Shown piece by piece: positions 48,330-56,464 of a stretch of 64,000 bases of DNA. Each line of letters begins with the position of its first letter. The stretch's first letter is position 1. The position numbers were made by a program, and so were the translations under genes. This DNA comes from CAZMLC01 sp964567125 (GTDB taxonomy: Bacteria > Verrucomicrobiota > Kiritimatiellia > RFP12 > UBA1067), in the NCBI GenBank assembly GCA_964567125.1, contig CAZMLC010000001.1, forward strand, positions 114,330-178,329, written 5' to 3'. Below the pieces are notes generated by a model, which was not told where the DNA came from, ran no database searches, and worked only from the letters and a program-made list of their open reading frames with translations.

Positions 48330-49529
48330 TTAACGGTTAAACGCGACAACGCCATACCCGCGCCGCGCAATGCACGCAACTTCGCTAAAGCGACTCTTGA
48401 CGCATCGCGTCAGCCCTTCCACCGATTTTGCAACCAGATAGCCGCGCGCCCCGACATCCATCACCTGCGCCGCGCAGTCGACGAAGAGCTGCGCAATCCG
48501 GTAATCCGAATAATACGGCGGATTACCCGCGACTACATCGAAGCGCTCCTCCGCGGCGCACCCGCAATCAGAAAGCACCAGCCGCGATGAGGCCTGCACG
48601 CCCAGCGCCTGCACGTTCGCCCAGGTGGCCGCCAATGCGCGGGCATGCGAATCGAGATAGGTTACCCGCACATCCGCCTGCCTGTTCGCCAGCAAGAGTC
48701 CGACAAGCCCGCAGCCGCATCCCAGATCAAGGATGCGCTGGCCAGACTTCACGTCGCGCGCAACCACCTCAGCCAAGGCCAAGCCGCCCATGTCCGGACG
48801 CCGATGGCAGAAAACGCCGGGCAACGAAATCAGCGTAATCGCTTCACCCCCTGGCACTGAAGCCGAAAACGTGGCCTGAAAACTGCGGCGCTGGACAACC
48901 GCGTTTTGCTTTATAAGCTGCGCGCAGATGATCCCTTTGCGTTCAACAAGGATCGAGATGTTGCCGAACACCTCCCGCGCCTGCTTGAGCACAGCGCCGC
49001 ACTCGCCCTGATACGCGAACACGCAGCTTCCGCCCATTGCTAGCTGAGCATGGATATCCTCCAGCTGATCCAGCACGAGCTCGCCGGTCATGTCCGCAGT
49101 TGAACTCATGAAGAGCGCCAGATCGTAAGGTCCCTCCGGAACGGCCGCCGTACACGCCACAGTAAAGGATGTGGCAGCCGCAGGAGCTGCCACGGCAGGC
49201 GACTCCACAAAAGGATCGCACCGAAAGTCGGAAACAACGCTGTTACGTTCAAGATTGCGTAAAATCGCTCTGGCGTGATGCTGATCAAAGGCGTGACACG
49301 TCACGCGACTTCCAGCGAAGCGCTGCTGCGCGACCAGCGCGACAATGCCAGTCCGATTGCCTGCCACCAGAATCGACGTGGCAGCCCTCACGGCTGCCAC
49401 ACCCCGCTCAATCAGCAGCGCCTCGGTGTCGTGAAGCCCGGAATGGGAAATCACCGTGATTGCGTTGTTTTGAAAACGCTCGGTACGGGCCTCTTTACCC
49501 GTCAAATCTGTTGCGCGATAAACATCCAT
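48330..49529 (-). CDS. RsmC/RlmG-like rRNA guanine-N2 methyltransferase with doubled methyltransferase fold
   Basis: About 399 aa from the ATG at 49529 (AGGAAAAGAG just upstream; earlier ATG codons lie before the promoter). The N-terminal half (about 30-200) is a degenerate methyltransferase fold. The C-terminal half has the full set: RILDLGCGCGLVGLLLANR near residue 265 for SAM and VAGNPPYYSD near 335, the NPPY motif that flips the guanine. This doubled plan is that of RsmC and RlmG, but the exact target base is uncertain. Two copies of a 23 bp palindrome lie in the N-terminal half, one encoding the start of an alanine-rich loop. Confidence 0.78.
   Translation of the reverse strand: MDVYRATDLTGKEARTERFQNNAITVISHSGLHDTEALLIERGVAAVRAATSILVAGNRTGIVALVAQQRFAGSRVTCHAFDQHHARAILRNLERNSVVSDFRCDPFVESPAVAAPAAATSFTVACTAAVPEGPYDLALFMSSTADMTGELVLDQLEDIHAQLAMGGSCVFAYQGECGAVLKQAREVFGNISILVERKGIICAQLIKQNAVVQRRSFQATFSASVPGGEAITLISLPGVFCHRRPDMGGLALAEVVARDVKSGQRILDLGCGCGLVGLLLANRQADVRVTYLDSHARALAATWANVQALGVQASSRLVLSDCGCAAEERFDVVAGNPPYYSDYRIAQLFVDCAAQVMDVGARGYLVAKSVEGLTRCVKSRFSEVACIARRGYGVVAFNR
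49171..49193. repeat. 23 bp palindromic repeat, copy 1
   Basis: The arms GTGGCAGC and GCTGCCAC pair over 8 bp around a 7-base loop, inside the RsmC-like gene. It has the same total length and ends as the other two copies. Confidence 0.6.
49378..49400. repeat. 23 bp palindromic repeat, copy 2
   Basis: The arms GTGGCAGCC and GGCTGCCAC pair over 9 bp around loop CTCAC; it is followed by ACACCC. It lies inside the RsmC-like gene, 184 bases from copy 1. Confidence 0.65.
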
Positions 49530-49553
49530 CTCTTTTCCTATCAATGTGTTGTC

Positions 49554-49582
49554 ACTATAGCAAACAGGTGAGACCCTGTCAT
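49554..49582 (-). promoter_or_regulatory. Sigma-70-type promoter of the RsmC-like gene
   Basis: On the - strand, ATGACA (49582-49577) and TATAGT (49559-49554) are 17 bases apart, each five of six to consensus, 24 bases before the ATG at 49529. This supports that start. Confidence 0.6.
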
Positions 49583-49717
49583 GATAATTCACGCCGCGCA
49601 CAGGCGCGCCAAGTTGTCGCACTGGCGTGACAATTCATCCTTGATGCTACGTGTTGACGCAGCATTTTTCTGCCAATCGGCCCCAATTTTTCGCGCATTT
49701 CTAACACCATGTCTGAG

Positions 49718-49737
49718 TGGCATGAATCGTGCTTTAT
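49718..49737 (+). promoter_or_regulatory. Sigma-54-like promoter of the MoxR-Bat cluster
   Basis: TGGCAT (49718-49723) and TGC (49730-49732) put GG and GC exactly 10 bases apart, with one mismatch to TGGCAYR-N4-TTGCW (GTGC). As at the Gld-type cluster, TTTAT follows. The start codon is about 44 bases past the expected transcript start. Confidence 0.5.
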
Positions 49738-49787
49738 TGAAGGCGTCAACACGTGTTTCGATTTGCGTTGAGTGCGAAAGGATTACT

Positions 49788-50771
49788 ATGGATCTTCAAA
49801 AGACGACCAATCAGATTGCCGCTCAGGCGGAAACGCTGGCGAAAATCCGCCAGGAGGTAAATAAGGTTATCGTGGGTCAGGAAAAGCTCATTGACCGCTT
49901 GATTATTGCGTTGATCACCGGCGGCCACATCCTGCTCGAAGGCGTTCCCGGTCTGGCCAAAACAACTGCGGTCCGCACCTTGGCTGATGCCTTGGGTTTG
50001 CTTTTTCACCGCGTCTCGTTTACCCCGGACCTGCTGCCTGCTGACGTGGTCGGCACCATGATTTACAACCCCAAAGAGGGCACCTTCTCACCCAAGAAAG
50101 GGCCCGTCTTCACTAACCTGCTTCTCGCGGACGAAATCAACCGCGCCCCTGCCAAGGTGCAAAGCGCACTGCTCGAAGCCATGCAGGAACGTCAGGTGAC
50201 CATTGGCGACAACACCTACAAACTGCCCGATCCCTTCCTCGTAATGGCCACGCAGAATCCGATCGAGCAGGAAGGCACCTATCCGCTTCCCGAAGCGCAG
50301 GTCGACCGCTTCATGCTCAAGTGCATCATTTCACACCCGTCGCGCGATGATGAACGCCGCATCATGAACCGCTTCACGCAGAAGCAGAACTGGAAGGTCG
50401 ACGCCGTCATCACTGCGCAGGATGTCCAGGCCTTGCGCGAAACGCTCGAACAGGTCTACTGCGATGAGAAAGTCGGCGACTACATTCTCGATATCGTCTT
50501 TGCGACGCGCGATCCGAAAGCGCACAAGCTTCCTGAACTCGCAACACAGATCCAGATGGGCGCCTCGCCGCGCGCCACACTCTGCCTGAACCTGGCTGCA
50601 CGCGCGAATGCCATGGTCCACGGACGCGCCTATGCCACGCCGCAGGATGTCAAGGAAATCGCACACGACGTGTTGCGCCACCGCATCATGCTCACCTATG
50701 AGGCAGAGGCGGAAGAGGTCTCTGCCGATACGGTCATCACCAAGATTCTCAACACGCTGCCTGTACCGTGA
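49788..50771 (+). CDS. MoxR-family AAA+ ATPase
   Basis: 327 aa from the ATG at 49788 (AAAGGA just upstream); the longer frame runs through the promoter region. Walker A GVPGLAKTT near residue 50, Walker B LLLADEINRAPAKVQSALLEAMQE near 110, sensor 1 MATQNPIEQEGTYPLPEAQVDRF near 150. MoxR ATPases act as chaperones or cofactor-insertion factors for the von Willebrand A proteins encoded with them. It leads the cluster ending at 60242, although a 286 bp spacer separates it from the DUF58 gene. Confidence 0.9.
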   Translation: MDLQKTTNQIAAQAETLAKIRQEVNKVIVGQEKLIDRLIIALITGGHILLEGVPGLAKTTAVRTLADALGLLFHRVSFTPDLLPADVVGTMIYNPKEGTFSPKKGPVFTNLLLADEINRAPAKVQSALLEAMQERQVTIGDNTYKLPDPFLVMATQNPIEQEGTYPLPEAQVDRFMLKCIISHPSRDDERRIMNRFTQKQNWKVDAVITAQDVQALRETLEQVYCDEKVGDYILDIVFATRDPKAHKLPELATQIQMGASPRATLCLNLAARANAMVHGRAYATPQDVKEIAHDVLRHRIMLTYEAEAEEVSADTVITKILNTLPVP

Positions 50772-50812
50772 GAAGTAAAGGATGATACGAAAGAAGTAAG
50801 AGGTCATGTACA

Positions 50813-50974
50813 ATGCTGAAAAATGATTCAATCACAGAAAAGACGAAGTCATTTGCCATCCGAATCATTAAGCTGTACCAGCATCTGACAGGACTTCTTA
50901 AACGTCTCGTCTCCACCGTAAACCCCCTGAAGGAAAAAACGGACTGTATCGCATGTGCAGTGAACACCCCATGA
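50813..50974 (+). pseudogene. Short ORF resembling the N-terminus of a four-helix-bundle (S23/IVP) protein
   Basis: 53 codons. The first half (SITEKTKSFAIRIIKLYQHL) resembles the first helix of the four-helix-bundle family named for proteins encoded in 23S rRNA intervening sequences. The rest does not continue the family pattern (QLLRSGTSIGAN is missing), and the frame ends after CAVNTP. Intact members have about 115-130 residues, so this looks like a decayed remnant. It lies in the 286 bp spacer between moxR and the DUF58 gene. It may have no function. The recognition is from memory. Confidence 0.45.
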
Positions 50975-51057
50975 CCCACAATTCGACGTACGCGATGACT
51001 CGTGCGTCATGTCCATGTTGCTAAACCTTGTGACTTTTTACCTTTAACGTATTACCT

Positions 51058-51936
51058 ATGCCTATTGACACCGCAGAGCTCATGAAGCAGGTGGGGAAGA
51101 TCAAAATTCTCACCTCGCATCTGATCGACGATCGCCTCACCGGTGACTATCACTCGGTTTTCAAAGGTCAAGGCGTCGAGTTCGATGAGGTGCGCCCCTA
51201 TGTGCCTGGCGACGACATCCGGTCGATCGACTGGAACGTCACCGCGCGCACAGGTTCGCCGCACGTCAAACGCTTCTCCGAAGAACGCGAACTGACTGTG
51301 ATCTTCCTGGTCGACGTCTCCGGTTCGCAAATCTTCGGTTCCGGTTCGCGTTCCAAATCCGAACTTGCTGCGGAGCTGACCTGCCTGCTCGCCATGACCG
51401 CGATCCGCAATCAGGATAAGATCGGGCTCATTCTCTTCAGCGACCGGATTCTCAAATCCATTCCACCGCGCAAAGGTCGCACCGCAGTGATGCGCCTTGT
51501 GCGCGAAGTTCTGGCCGCCGATGAAACGCGCGAAGGTACGGACATCGCCGCTGCACTGCGTTTTCTCAACAATGTCCAGAAGCGCAAAGCGGTTGTCTTT
51601 CTTGTCTCGGACTTCCAGGATGCCAATTACGAGAAGGAGCTGCGCGTCACGGCCCGGCGCCACGATGTGATCGCCTGCCCGATTTCAGATCCGTGCGAAT
51701 TCACCCTCCCCAATGTCGGGCTCATCGAACTGCAGGACCCCGAATCCGGCGAACTTCTGCTGGTCGACACCGCATCCGCCGCTGTGCGCAACGCCTTCCA
51801 TGCACGCGCCGCGCAGGACCGCGAAGCGCTGATGCGCTTCTTCAAACGCTCCGGTATGGATACCGTTGCGCTCTCAACCGATCGCGCGTATATCGATGAC
51901 GTCCGCGCGCTGTTCCGCAGGAGGGCTAAAAAATGA
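51058..51936 (+). CDS. DUF58 domain protein (von Willebrand A-like)
   Basis: 292 aa. The DUF58 signature VEFDEVRPYVPGDDIRSIDWNVTARTG lies at about 42-68, then RFSEERELTVIFLVDVSGS near 75-95, whose D-x-S-x-S forms a metal-ion-dependent adhesion site as in von Willebrand A domains. It is cytoplasmic, with no signal peptide. It is the usual partner of MoxR. Its stop overlaps the next start by 4 bases (ATGA). Confidence 0.9.
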   Translation: MPIDTAELMKQVGKIKILTSHLIDDRLTGDYHSVFKGQGVEFDEVRPYVPGDDIRSIDWNVTARTGSPHVKRFSEERELTVIFLVDVSGSQIFGSGSRSKSELAAELTCLLAMTAIRNQDKIGLILFSDRILKSIPPRKGRTAVMRLVREVLAADETREGTDIAAALRFLNNVQKRKAVVFLVSDFQDANYEKELRVTARRHDVIACPISDPCEFTLPNVGLIELQDPESGELLLVDTASAAVRNAFHARAAQDREALMRFFKRSGMDTVALSTDRAYIDDVRALFRRRAKK

Positions 51937-52883
51937 AACGCTTCTTACTGCCGTTTTTCTGCGCATGCGCAGTCACGCTCTCCGCGGCAACGTTTGATCT
52001 CGCCACAGGCGAGGTCACGATTAAACTGGAAAGCACCCCGGATAAAATTACGCCCGCTGCGGATCTGATGCTGACCATCACGGTTGAGGCGCCCAGCACG
52101 ACCAAGGTCGTCATTCCGGATCTGCGGGAACGCTTCTCCGGTTTTGCGGTGGCCGATGATTTCCTCGCGGACCCCGTTGAAGCCAATGGACGTACCAAAC
52201 AGGTGAATCGCTGGCACTTAACGCCACGGCCCGCGGCCAAGGAGTATCGCCTCGCGCCCTTTGCCGTCGAGACGCTGGACAATCGGACAACGCCGCCCCA
52301 ACGCCGCGCGCTTATTACCAAGCCGGTCGTCTTTGCGGATGAAGGAACACGTCCAAACGTCACCGGCGACCCCGAAGTCTCGATTGCCCCGATCTGGGTA
52401 CCGCCGACCGCGCGCACGATCGCGCTCTGGATTGTCCTGGCGATTTTCGGCGTCGGCCTCCTGGCTGGCATTATCTATGGGCTCATGCATCTGACACGCC
52501 GCGTCAAAGAGTTCCGCCTCTCGCCCATGGAGCGCGCGTTCGTCGAACTCCAGCGTCTGCTCAACCGCAATCTGCCGCAGCGCGGTCTTTACAAGGATTT
52601 TTATGTCGAACTAACCATGGTTGTGCGCCGCTACATCGAGCGGACGCATGGCATCCGTGCACCGGAACAGACCACGCAGGAATTCCTCGCGGCTGCCGCC
52701 AGCCACCCAGTCTTTACGGCAGATGTGATTGCCACGTTAAAAGCCTTCCTCGAATCCGCGGACTTGGTGAAATTCGCAGGTCAGGAGGCCTCGCCGGAGC
52801 TGGCGGATGATGCCACGCAGAAGGCGAAACGCTACATTGAAAACGACGCTCATTCGATTCAATCGGAAAAAGGTCATGTTTAA
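51933..52883 (+). CDS. BatD-like single-pass membrane protein (DUF4381-like)
   Basis: 316 aa. Signal peptide MKRFLLPFFCACAVTLSA. An N-terminal Ig-like domain (LESTPDKITPAADLMLTITVEAPSTTKVVIPDL) as in BatD proteins, a membrane segment at about 155-178 (IALWIVLAIFGVGLLAGIIYGLM) and a cytoplasmic helical tail with FYVELTMVVRRYIERTHGIRAPEQTTQEFL and ADLVKFAGQ. The tail pattern is shared with DUF4381 and the ends of BatD proteins. It sits between DUF58 and BatA, the usual place for such proteins. It overlaps batA by 8 bases. Confidence 0.75.
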   Translation: MKRFLLPFFCACAVTLSAATFDLATGEVTIKLESTPDKITPAADLMLTITVEAPSTTKVVIPDLRERFSGFAVADDFLADPVEANGRTKQVNRWHLTPRPAAKEYRLAPFAVETLDNRTTPPQRRALITKPVVFADEGTRPNVTGDPEVSIAPIWVPPTARTIALWIVLAIFGVGLLAGIIYGLMHLTRRVKEFRLSPMERAFVELQRLLNRNLPQRGLYKDFYVELTMVVRRYIERTHGIRAPEQTTQEFLAAAASHPVFTADVIATLKAFLESADLVKFAGQEASPELADDATQKAKRYIENDAHSIQSEKGHV

Positions 52884-53916
52884 TTTCGCTACACCCCTTG
52901 CCTTTCTTTTGCTCTTTCCTCTGGCGGTTGTCGCCTGGCGACTCTTCCGCAGCGGAAAGAAAGCCGGTGTGCTCTTCGCACCCGCCGCGCGTTTGCCCGG
53001 AAAAACCGCTGGCTGGCGCGTTGTTGTCGCACGCGCAACCCCGATGTTCTTTCTGCTCGGCGCTGTGCTGTTGATCATCGCGGCCGCCCGTCCGCGCACG
53101 ACGCTGGCGCGCGAACGCCGCAGCGTAAACGCGATCGCCATCGAGATGGTCGTCGACGTTTCCGGTTCCATGGAGGCGCTGGACCTCACGCCTGCTGGAA
53201 AAAATTACCAGACGCGACTGGAAGTCGTGAAAGAGATGTTTGCAACCTTTGTCGAGGCGCGCGCCGAAGATCTCATCGGCCTCGTCACCTTCGGCGGCTA
53301 TGCCTCCACGCGCGCGCCCCTGACCGCAGACCATCGTGCCCTTGTTCACGTTTTAAAAGGCGTTGAGATTCCCCACTCGCGCCTCGATGATCAGGGCAAC
53401 CCCATCGACAAAGAGGAGACGCTGACAGCCGTCGGCGACGGTCTCGCAACAGGCGTCGCACGCCTGCAGGATGCTGAACCCAAGACGCGCATTGCGATTT
53501 TGCTCTCTGACGGTGAATCCAACACGGGCATCATCACCCCCGAACAGGCAGCGGACACTGCGGCGAAATTGAATATCCGGGTCTACACCATCGGCGTCGG
53601 CTCCAACAATGAACGCACACCGTTCAAAACGCGCGACATGTTCGGCCGTGAAACCGTCGGTTACGCGCAAGTGACGTTCGATGAGGCGCAGCTCAAATCG
53701 ATTGCCGCGAAAACCAGCGGCCGCTACTTCAATGTGCGCGACCATGAAGGCCTCAAACGCGCACTTGAGGAAATCAGCAAATTGGAAACGACAAAAATCG
53801 AACGACAAGTCTACCAGCGGTTCAACGAACATTTCGTCGCCTATCTGGCATGGGGTGCTCTGCTCATCGCCGCCTCGCTGACCTTGCATATGGCGCTCAC
53901 ACGGAGGCTTATCTAA
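52876..53916 (+). CDS. batA: BatA-like von Willebrand A membrane protein
   Basis: 346 aa from the ATG at 52876. Two membrane helices lie near the start (FNFATPLAFLLLFPLAVVAW and PMFFLLGAVLLIIAAARP), then the von Willebrand A domain with VVDVSGSMEALDL near residue 92 (D-x-S-x-S), TFGGYASTRAPLTADH near 140 (threonine ligand) and LLSDGESNTGII near 215 (aspartate ligand). A final helix is at about 310-330. All metal-site residues are present. It overlaps the neighbouring genes at both ends (8 bases before, 1 base after). Confidence 0.88.
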   Translation: MFNFATPLAFLLLFPLAVVAWRLFRSGKKAGVLFAPAARLPGKTAGWRVVVARATPMFFLLGAVLLIIAAARPRTTLARERRSVNAIAIEMVVDVSGSMEALDLTPAGKNYQTRLEVVKEMFATFVEARAEDLIGLVTFGGYASTRAPLTADHRALVHVLKGVEIPHSRLDDQGNPIDKEETLTAVGDGLATGVARLQDAEPKTRIAILLSDGESNTGIITPEQAADTAAKLNIRVYTIGVGSNNERTPFKTRDMFGRETVGYAQVTFDEAQLKSIAAKTSGRYFNVRDHEGLKRALEEISKLETTKIERQVYQRFNEHFVAYLAWGALLIAASLTLHMALTRRLI

Positions 53917-56459
53917 TGGACTTTGTTTTTCAATGGATCCTCTTTCTTCTGCCGCTTGCACCCATCATGGGCGTAATCTGGCTGCTGATGTTCAAGCGTT
54001 CGCGCGCGCAGTTGTCCAATCTGATTGCGCCGGCACTGCAGGCCAAACTGATGCCGCCCTTCTCGAACACGCAGTTCTACGTTCAGCTGACGCTGGTGGT
54101 TCTCGGACTCAGCCTGCTGATCTTTGCCGCCGCACGGCCGCGCTGGGGGCTCAAAGAGGAAAAGGTCTTCACGCGCGGACGCAACCTGCTCATCGCGCTC
54201 GATGTCTCGCGCTCGATGCTGGCTTCCGATGTCCACCCGAATCGTCTGGAACGCGCCAAGGCCGACATCATGGACCTGATTGATGAACTCAAAGGTGACC
54301 GCGCGGGCCTGCTCGCCTTCCGTAGCAAGGGCGCCCTGCTCTGCCCGCTCACGACGGATTATTCCTTTTTACGCCAGGCGCTCGATGGCGTCGCCATTGA
54401 GTCCGCACCGCGCGGTGAAACCGATCTGGGCGATGCCATCCGCAAGGCGCTTGAGGCACTCGATCCCGCACTTGACGAATACAACGCCATCCTCCTGATC
54501 TCGGACGGCGAAGATCTCAAAGGCGGCGCCATTGAGGCGGCCCAGGAGTCGGCGAAGCGCAACATCCCGATCTTCACAGTCGGCATCGGCGACGCATCGG
54601 GCGCCACGATCCCCGCACAAGAAGGTGCCGGCGTGCAGCAATATAAGGGAACGGATGTGAAAACGCGGCTGATGGATGAGACCCTCTCCGCGATTGCCGC
54701 CGCATCAAAGGGCCGCTACATCGGTCTCGGCACCGCCGGTACAGCGCATACCACGCTGGGATCAATCTATCGCCGTCACTTACGTCAGATCGCGGCCAAA
54801 GAACAGCAGGAACTGCAGGAAAAGAAATATCAGGAGCGCTACCAGTTTTTCCTGATCCCGGCACTGCTGGCGATCCTCACCGCTGCGCTCTTCAGCCGTG
54901 GCAGGCTGAGCGGCTGCCACACCCGTAAGGTCGCTGCCGCGCTCGCCGTGCTCGTGCTCGCGCATACGGCGCACGCTGAGACCAACCGTGTCGAAACAGC
55001 CGAAGCTGCCACAACCAATGCGCCTGCGCGGCAGGCCATTGTTGTCGAGCCGGGGCGTGCCGGTGCGCGCAAAGCCCAGTCCTGGTATCGCATGGGCAAA
55101 TATCGCGATGCTGCGGAAGCCTTTATCTCGGCGGCGCGCGGGGCCGATCAGGACGAGGCGGAAACCTATCGGTTGAATGCTGCTATCGCCTATTACCATG
55201 CCGGCGCAACCAATGAAGTCGTGGACCTTTGCAATCCCCTGCTCGCCTCCAAGCAGTACGGAGCGAAAGCGGGCGAATTGCTCGGCAAGATGGAGATGGA
55301 GCAGGCGCGCAAAGCCGGCGCTGAAGATCCGGCCGCCAAGCTGAAAGCGCTGGAGAACGCCGCGCTTGGCTTCCAGCGCGCGCTGCGCGATAACGCAACC
55401 GATGAGCGCAGCAACCGCAACTTTTCGCGCGCGGCATCGCAACTGCCGGAAGCGCGCGAGACCGCGCACATCACCGCAGTCATGAAGGAGTTTGGACAAA
55501 CCGGGCCGGATCAACTGCTCGCAACGCAGCTGCGCGAACAGCGTGCGATTATTGAAGAGGCCTACACGCTCATGACGAATGATGCGCCCGTCCTCGTCCG
55601 CAAAGCCGAAGCCTTGGCTAAACGGCAAGAAAAGCAAGCGGATCTCTGGATTCCCCTGAAGCAGCACCTGCTGCAAGCCGTGACCAATCAGCAACAGCAG
55701 GCGCATCTGGCGCAGCAGATCGAACTCGGACGCGACAGCATGAAGGGGTCAACACTGGCTCTGCGTGACATCCTGCCGGAGTCGGCCGCGGAAACCGCCC
55801 AATCGGAACCGCTCGTCTATGCCTTCTGGAAAGCGTGTGCTCAAGCCGACAGTCTCGTCGATGAAGCGCTTCTCTGCCAAAGCAATACGATTCATAAAAT
55901 TGATGCGCGCTACATGGCGCTGCGCGGCAAGGATACGCAACCGGAAGCGAAAACGTTGACCCAGGCATTCAAAGATCGTTTTCCGCAATGGGCTGAAAAC
56001 TACCGGAAGCAGGCGCAGTCGGACACCAACAGGCCTCCATTCAGCGCCGAGGATCAGAAGAAAATTGAAGAACTGACCGATCACGCGCTCAAACTGCAGG
56101 GCGAACTCCTTGACCCGAAGACAGCGGAGAAGGATCGTCCCGCCTTGCGTCAGCAGGCCTATCAGGATCTCGCTGAAATCCGTGAGCTTTTGCCGAAAAA
56201 GCCGAACAGCGGACAAAACCAGCAGCAGCAACAGAATCAACAGCAACAACAGAATCAGCAGCAGCAAAACCAAGAGCAGCAACAGCAGCAACAGGAGCAG
56301 AAGCAGGAAGAACAGCAGGCGCAAGAGAAAAAAGAGGAGATGCCGAAGGATGCCCAGGAAGTTTTGCGGCGCGCCCTTGAACGTGAAAAAGAACACGAAA
56401 ACGAGAAGAAGCGACGGCAACAACGCATCCCGATGTCGCCTTCGGAACGTGACTGGTAA
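53916..56459 (+). CDS. BatB-BatC fusion: von Willebrand A domain, TPR domain, Gln-rich tail
   Basis: 847 aa from the ATG at 53916, overlapping the batA stop (TAATG). Residues 1-327 are a BatB: two N-terminal helices, LLIALDVSRSMLASDV near 90 (intact D-x-S-x-S), LLISDGEDL near 193 and a last helix FFLIPALLAILTAALF. A new hydrophobic stretch ending AHTAHA (about 338-353) then looks like a former signal peptide. It is followed by a TPR region (SWYRMGKYRDAAEAF, about 385-460), long helices and a Gln-rich run (about 767-805), ending with VLRRALEREKEHENEKKRRQQR. This is the layout of BatC. A 23 bp palindrome sits at the junction. It is probably a membrane-anchored complex with BatA and BatD. Confidence 0.82.
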   Translation: MDFVFQWILFLLPLAPIMGVIWLLMFKRSRAQLSNLIAPALQAKLMPPFSNTQFYVQLTLVVLGLSLLIFAAARPRWGLKEEKVFTRGRNLLIALDVSRSMLASDVHPNRLERAKADIMDLIDELKGDRAGLLAFRSKGALLCPLTTDYSFLRQALDGVAIESAPRGETDLGDAIRKALEALDPALDEYNAILLISDGEDLKGGAIEAAQESAKRNIPIFTVGIGDASGATIPAQEGAGVQQYKGTDVKTRLMDETLSAIAAASKGRYIGLGTAGTAHTTLGSIYRRHLRQIAAKEQQELQEKKYQERYQFFLIPALLAILTAALFSRGRLSGCHTRKVAAALAVLVLAHTAHAETNRVETAEAATTNAPARQAIVVEPGRAGARKAQSWYRMGKYRDAAEAFISAARGADQDEAETYRLNAAIAYYHAGATNEVVDLCNPLLASKQYGAKAGELLGKMEMEQARKAGAEDPAAKLKALENAALGFQRALRDNATDERSNRNFSRAASQLPEARETAHITAVMKEFGQTGPDQLLATQLREQRAIIEEAYTLMTNDAPVLVRKAEALAKRQEKQADLWIPLKQHLLQAVTNQQQQAHLAQQIELGRDSMKGSTLALRDILPESAAETAQSEPLVYAFWKACAQADSLVDEALLCQSNTIHKIDARYMALRGKDTQPEAKTLTQAFKDRFPQWAENYRKQAQSDTNRPPFSAEDQKKIEELTDHALKLQGELLDPKTAEKDRPALRQQAYQDLAEIRELLPKKPNSGQNQQQQQNQQQQQNQQQQNQEQQQQQQEQKQEEQQAQEKKEEMPKDAQEVLRRALEREKEHENEKKRRQQRIPMSPSERDW
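54898..54920. repeat. 23 bp palindromic repeat, copy 3 (imperfect)
   Basis: The ends GTGGCAG and CTGCCAC pair over 7 bp; the inner bases have diverged. It lies exactly at the BatB-BatC junction and is followed by ACACCC, as is copy 2. Confidence 0.55.
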
Positions 56460-56464
56460 CCCGG

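Noticed and set aside
56215..56340. Gln-rich run in the BatB-BatC protein suspected as assembly error or microsatellite
   Set aside because: BatC proteins normally carry a Gln-rich run followed by an ALERE...EK tail, and the frame is kept through it.
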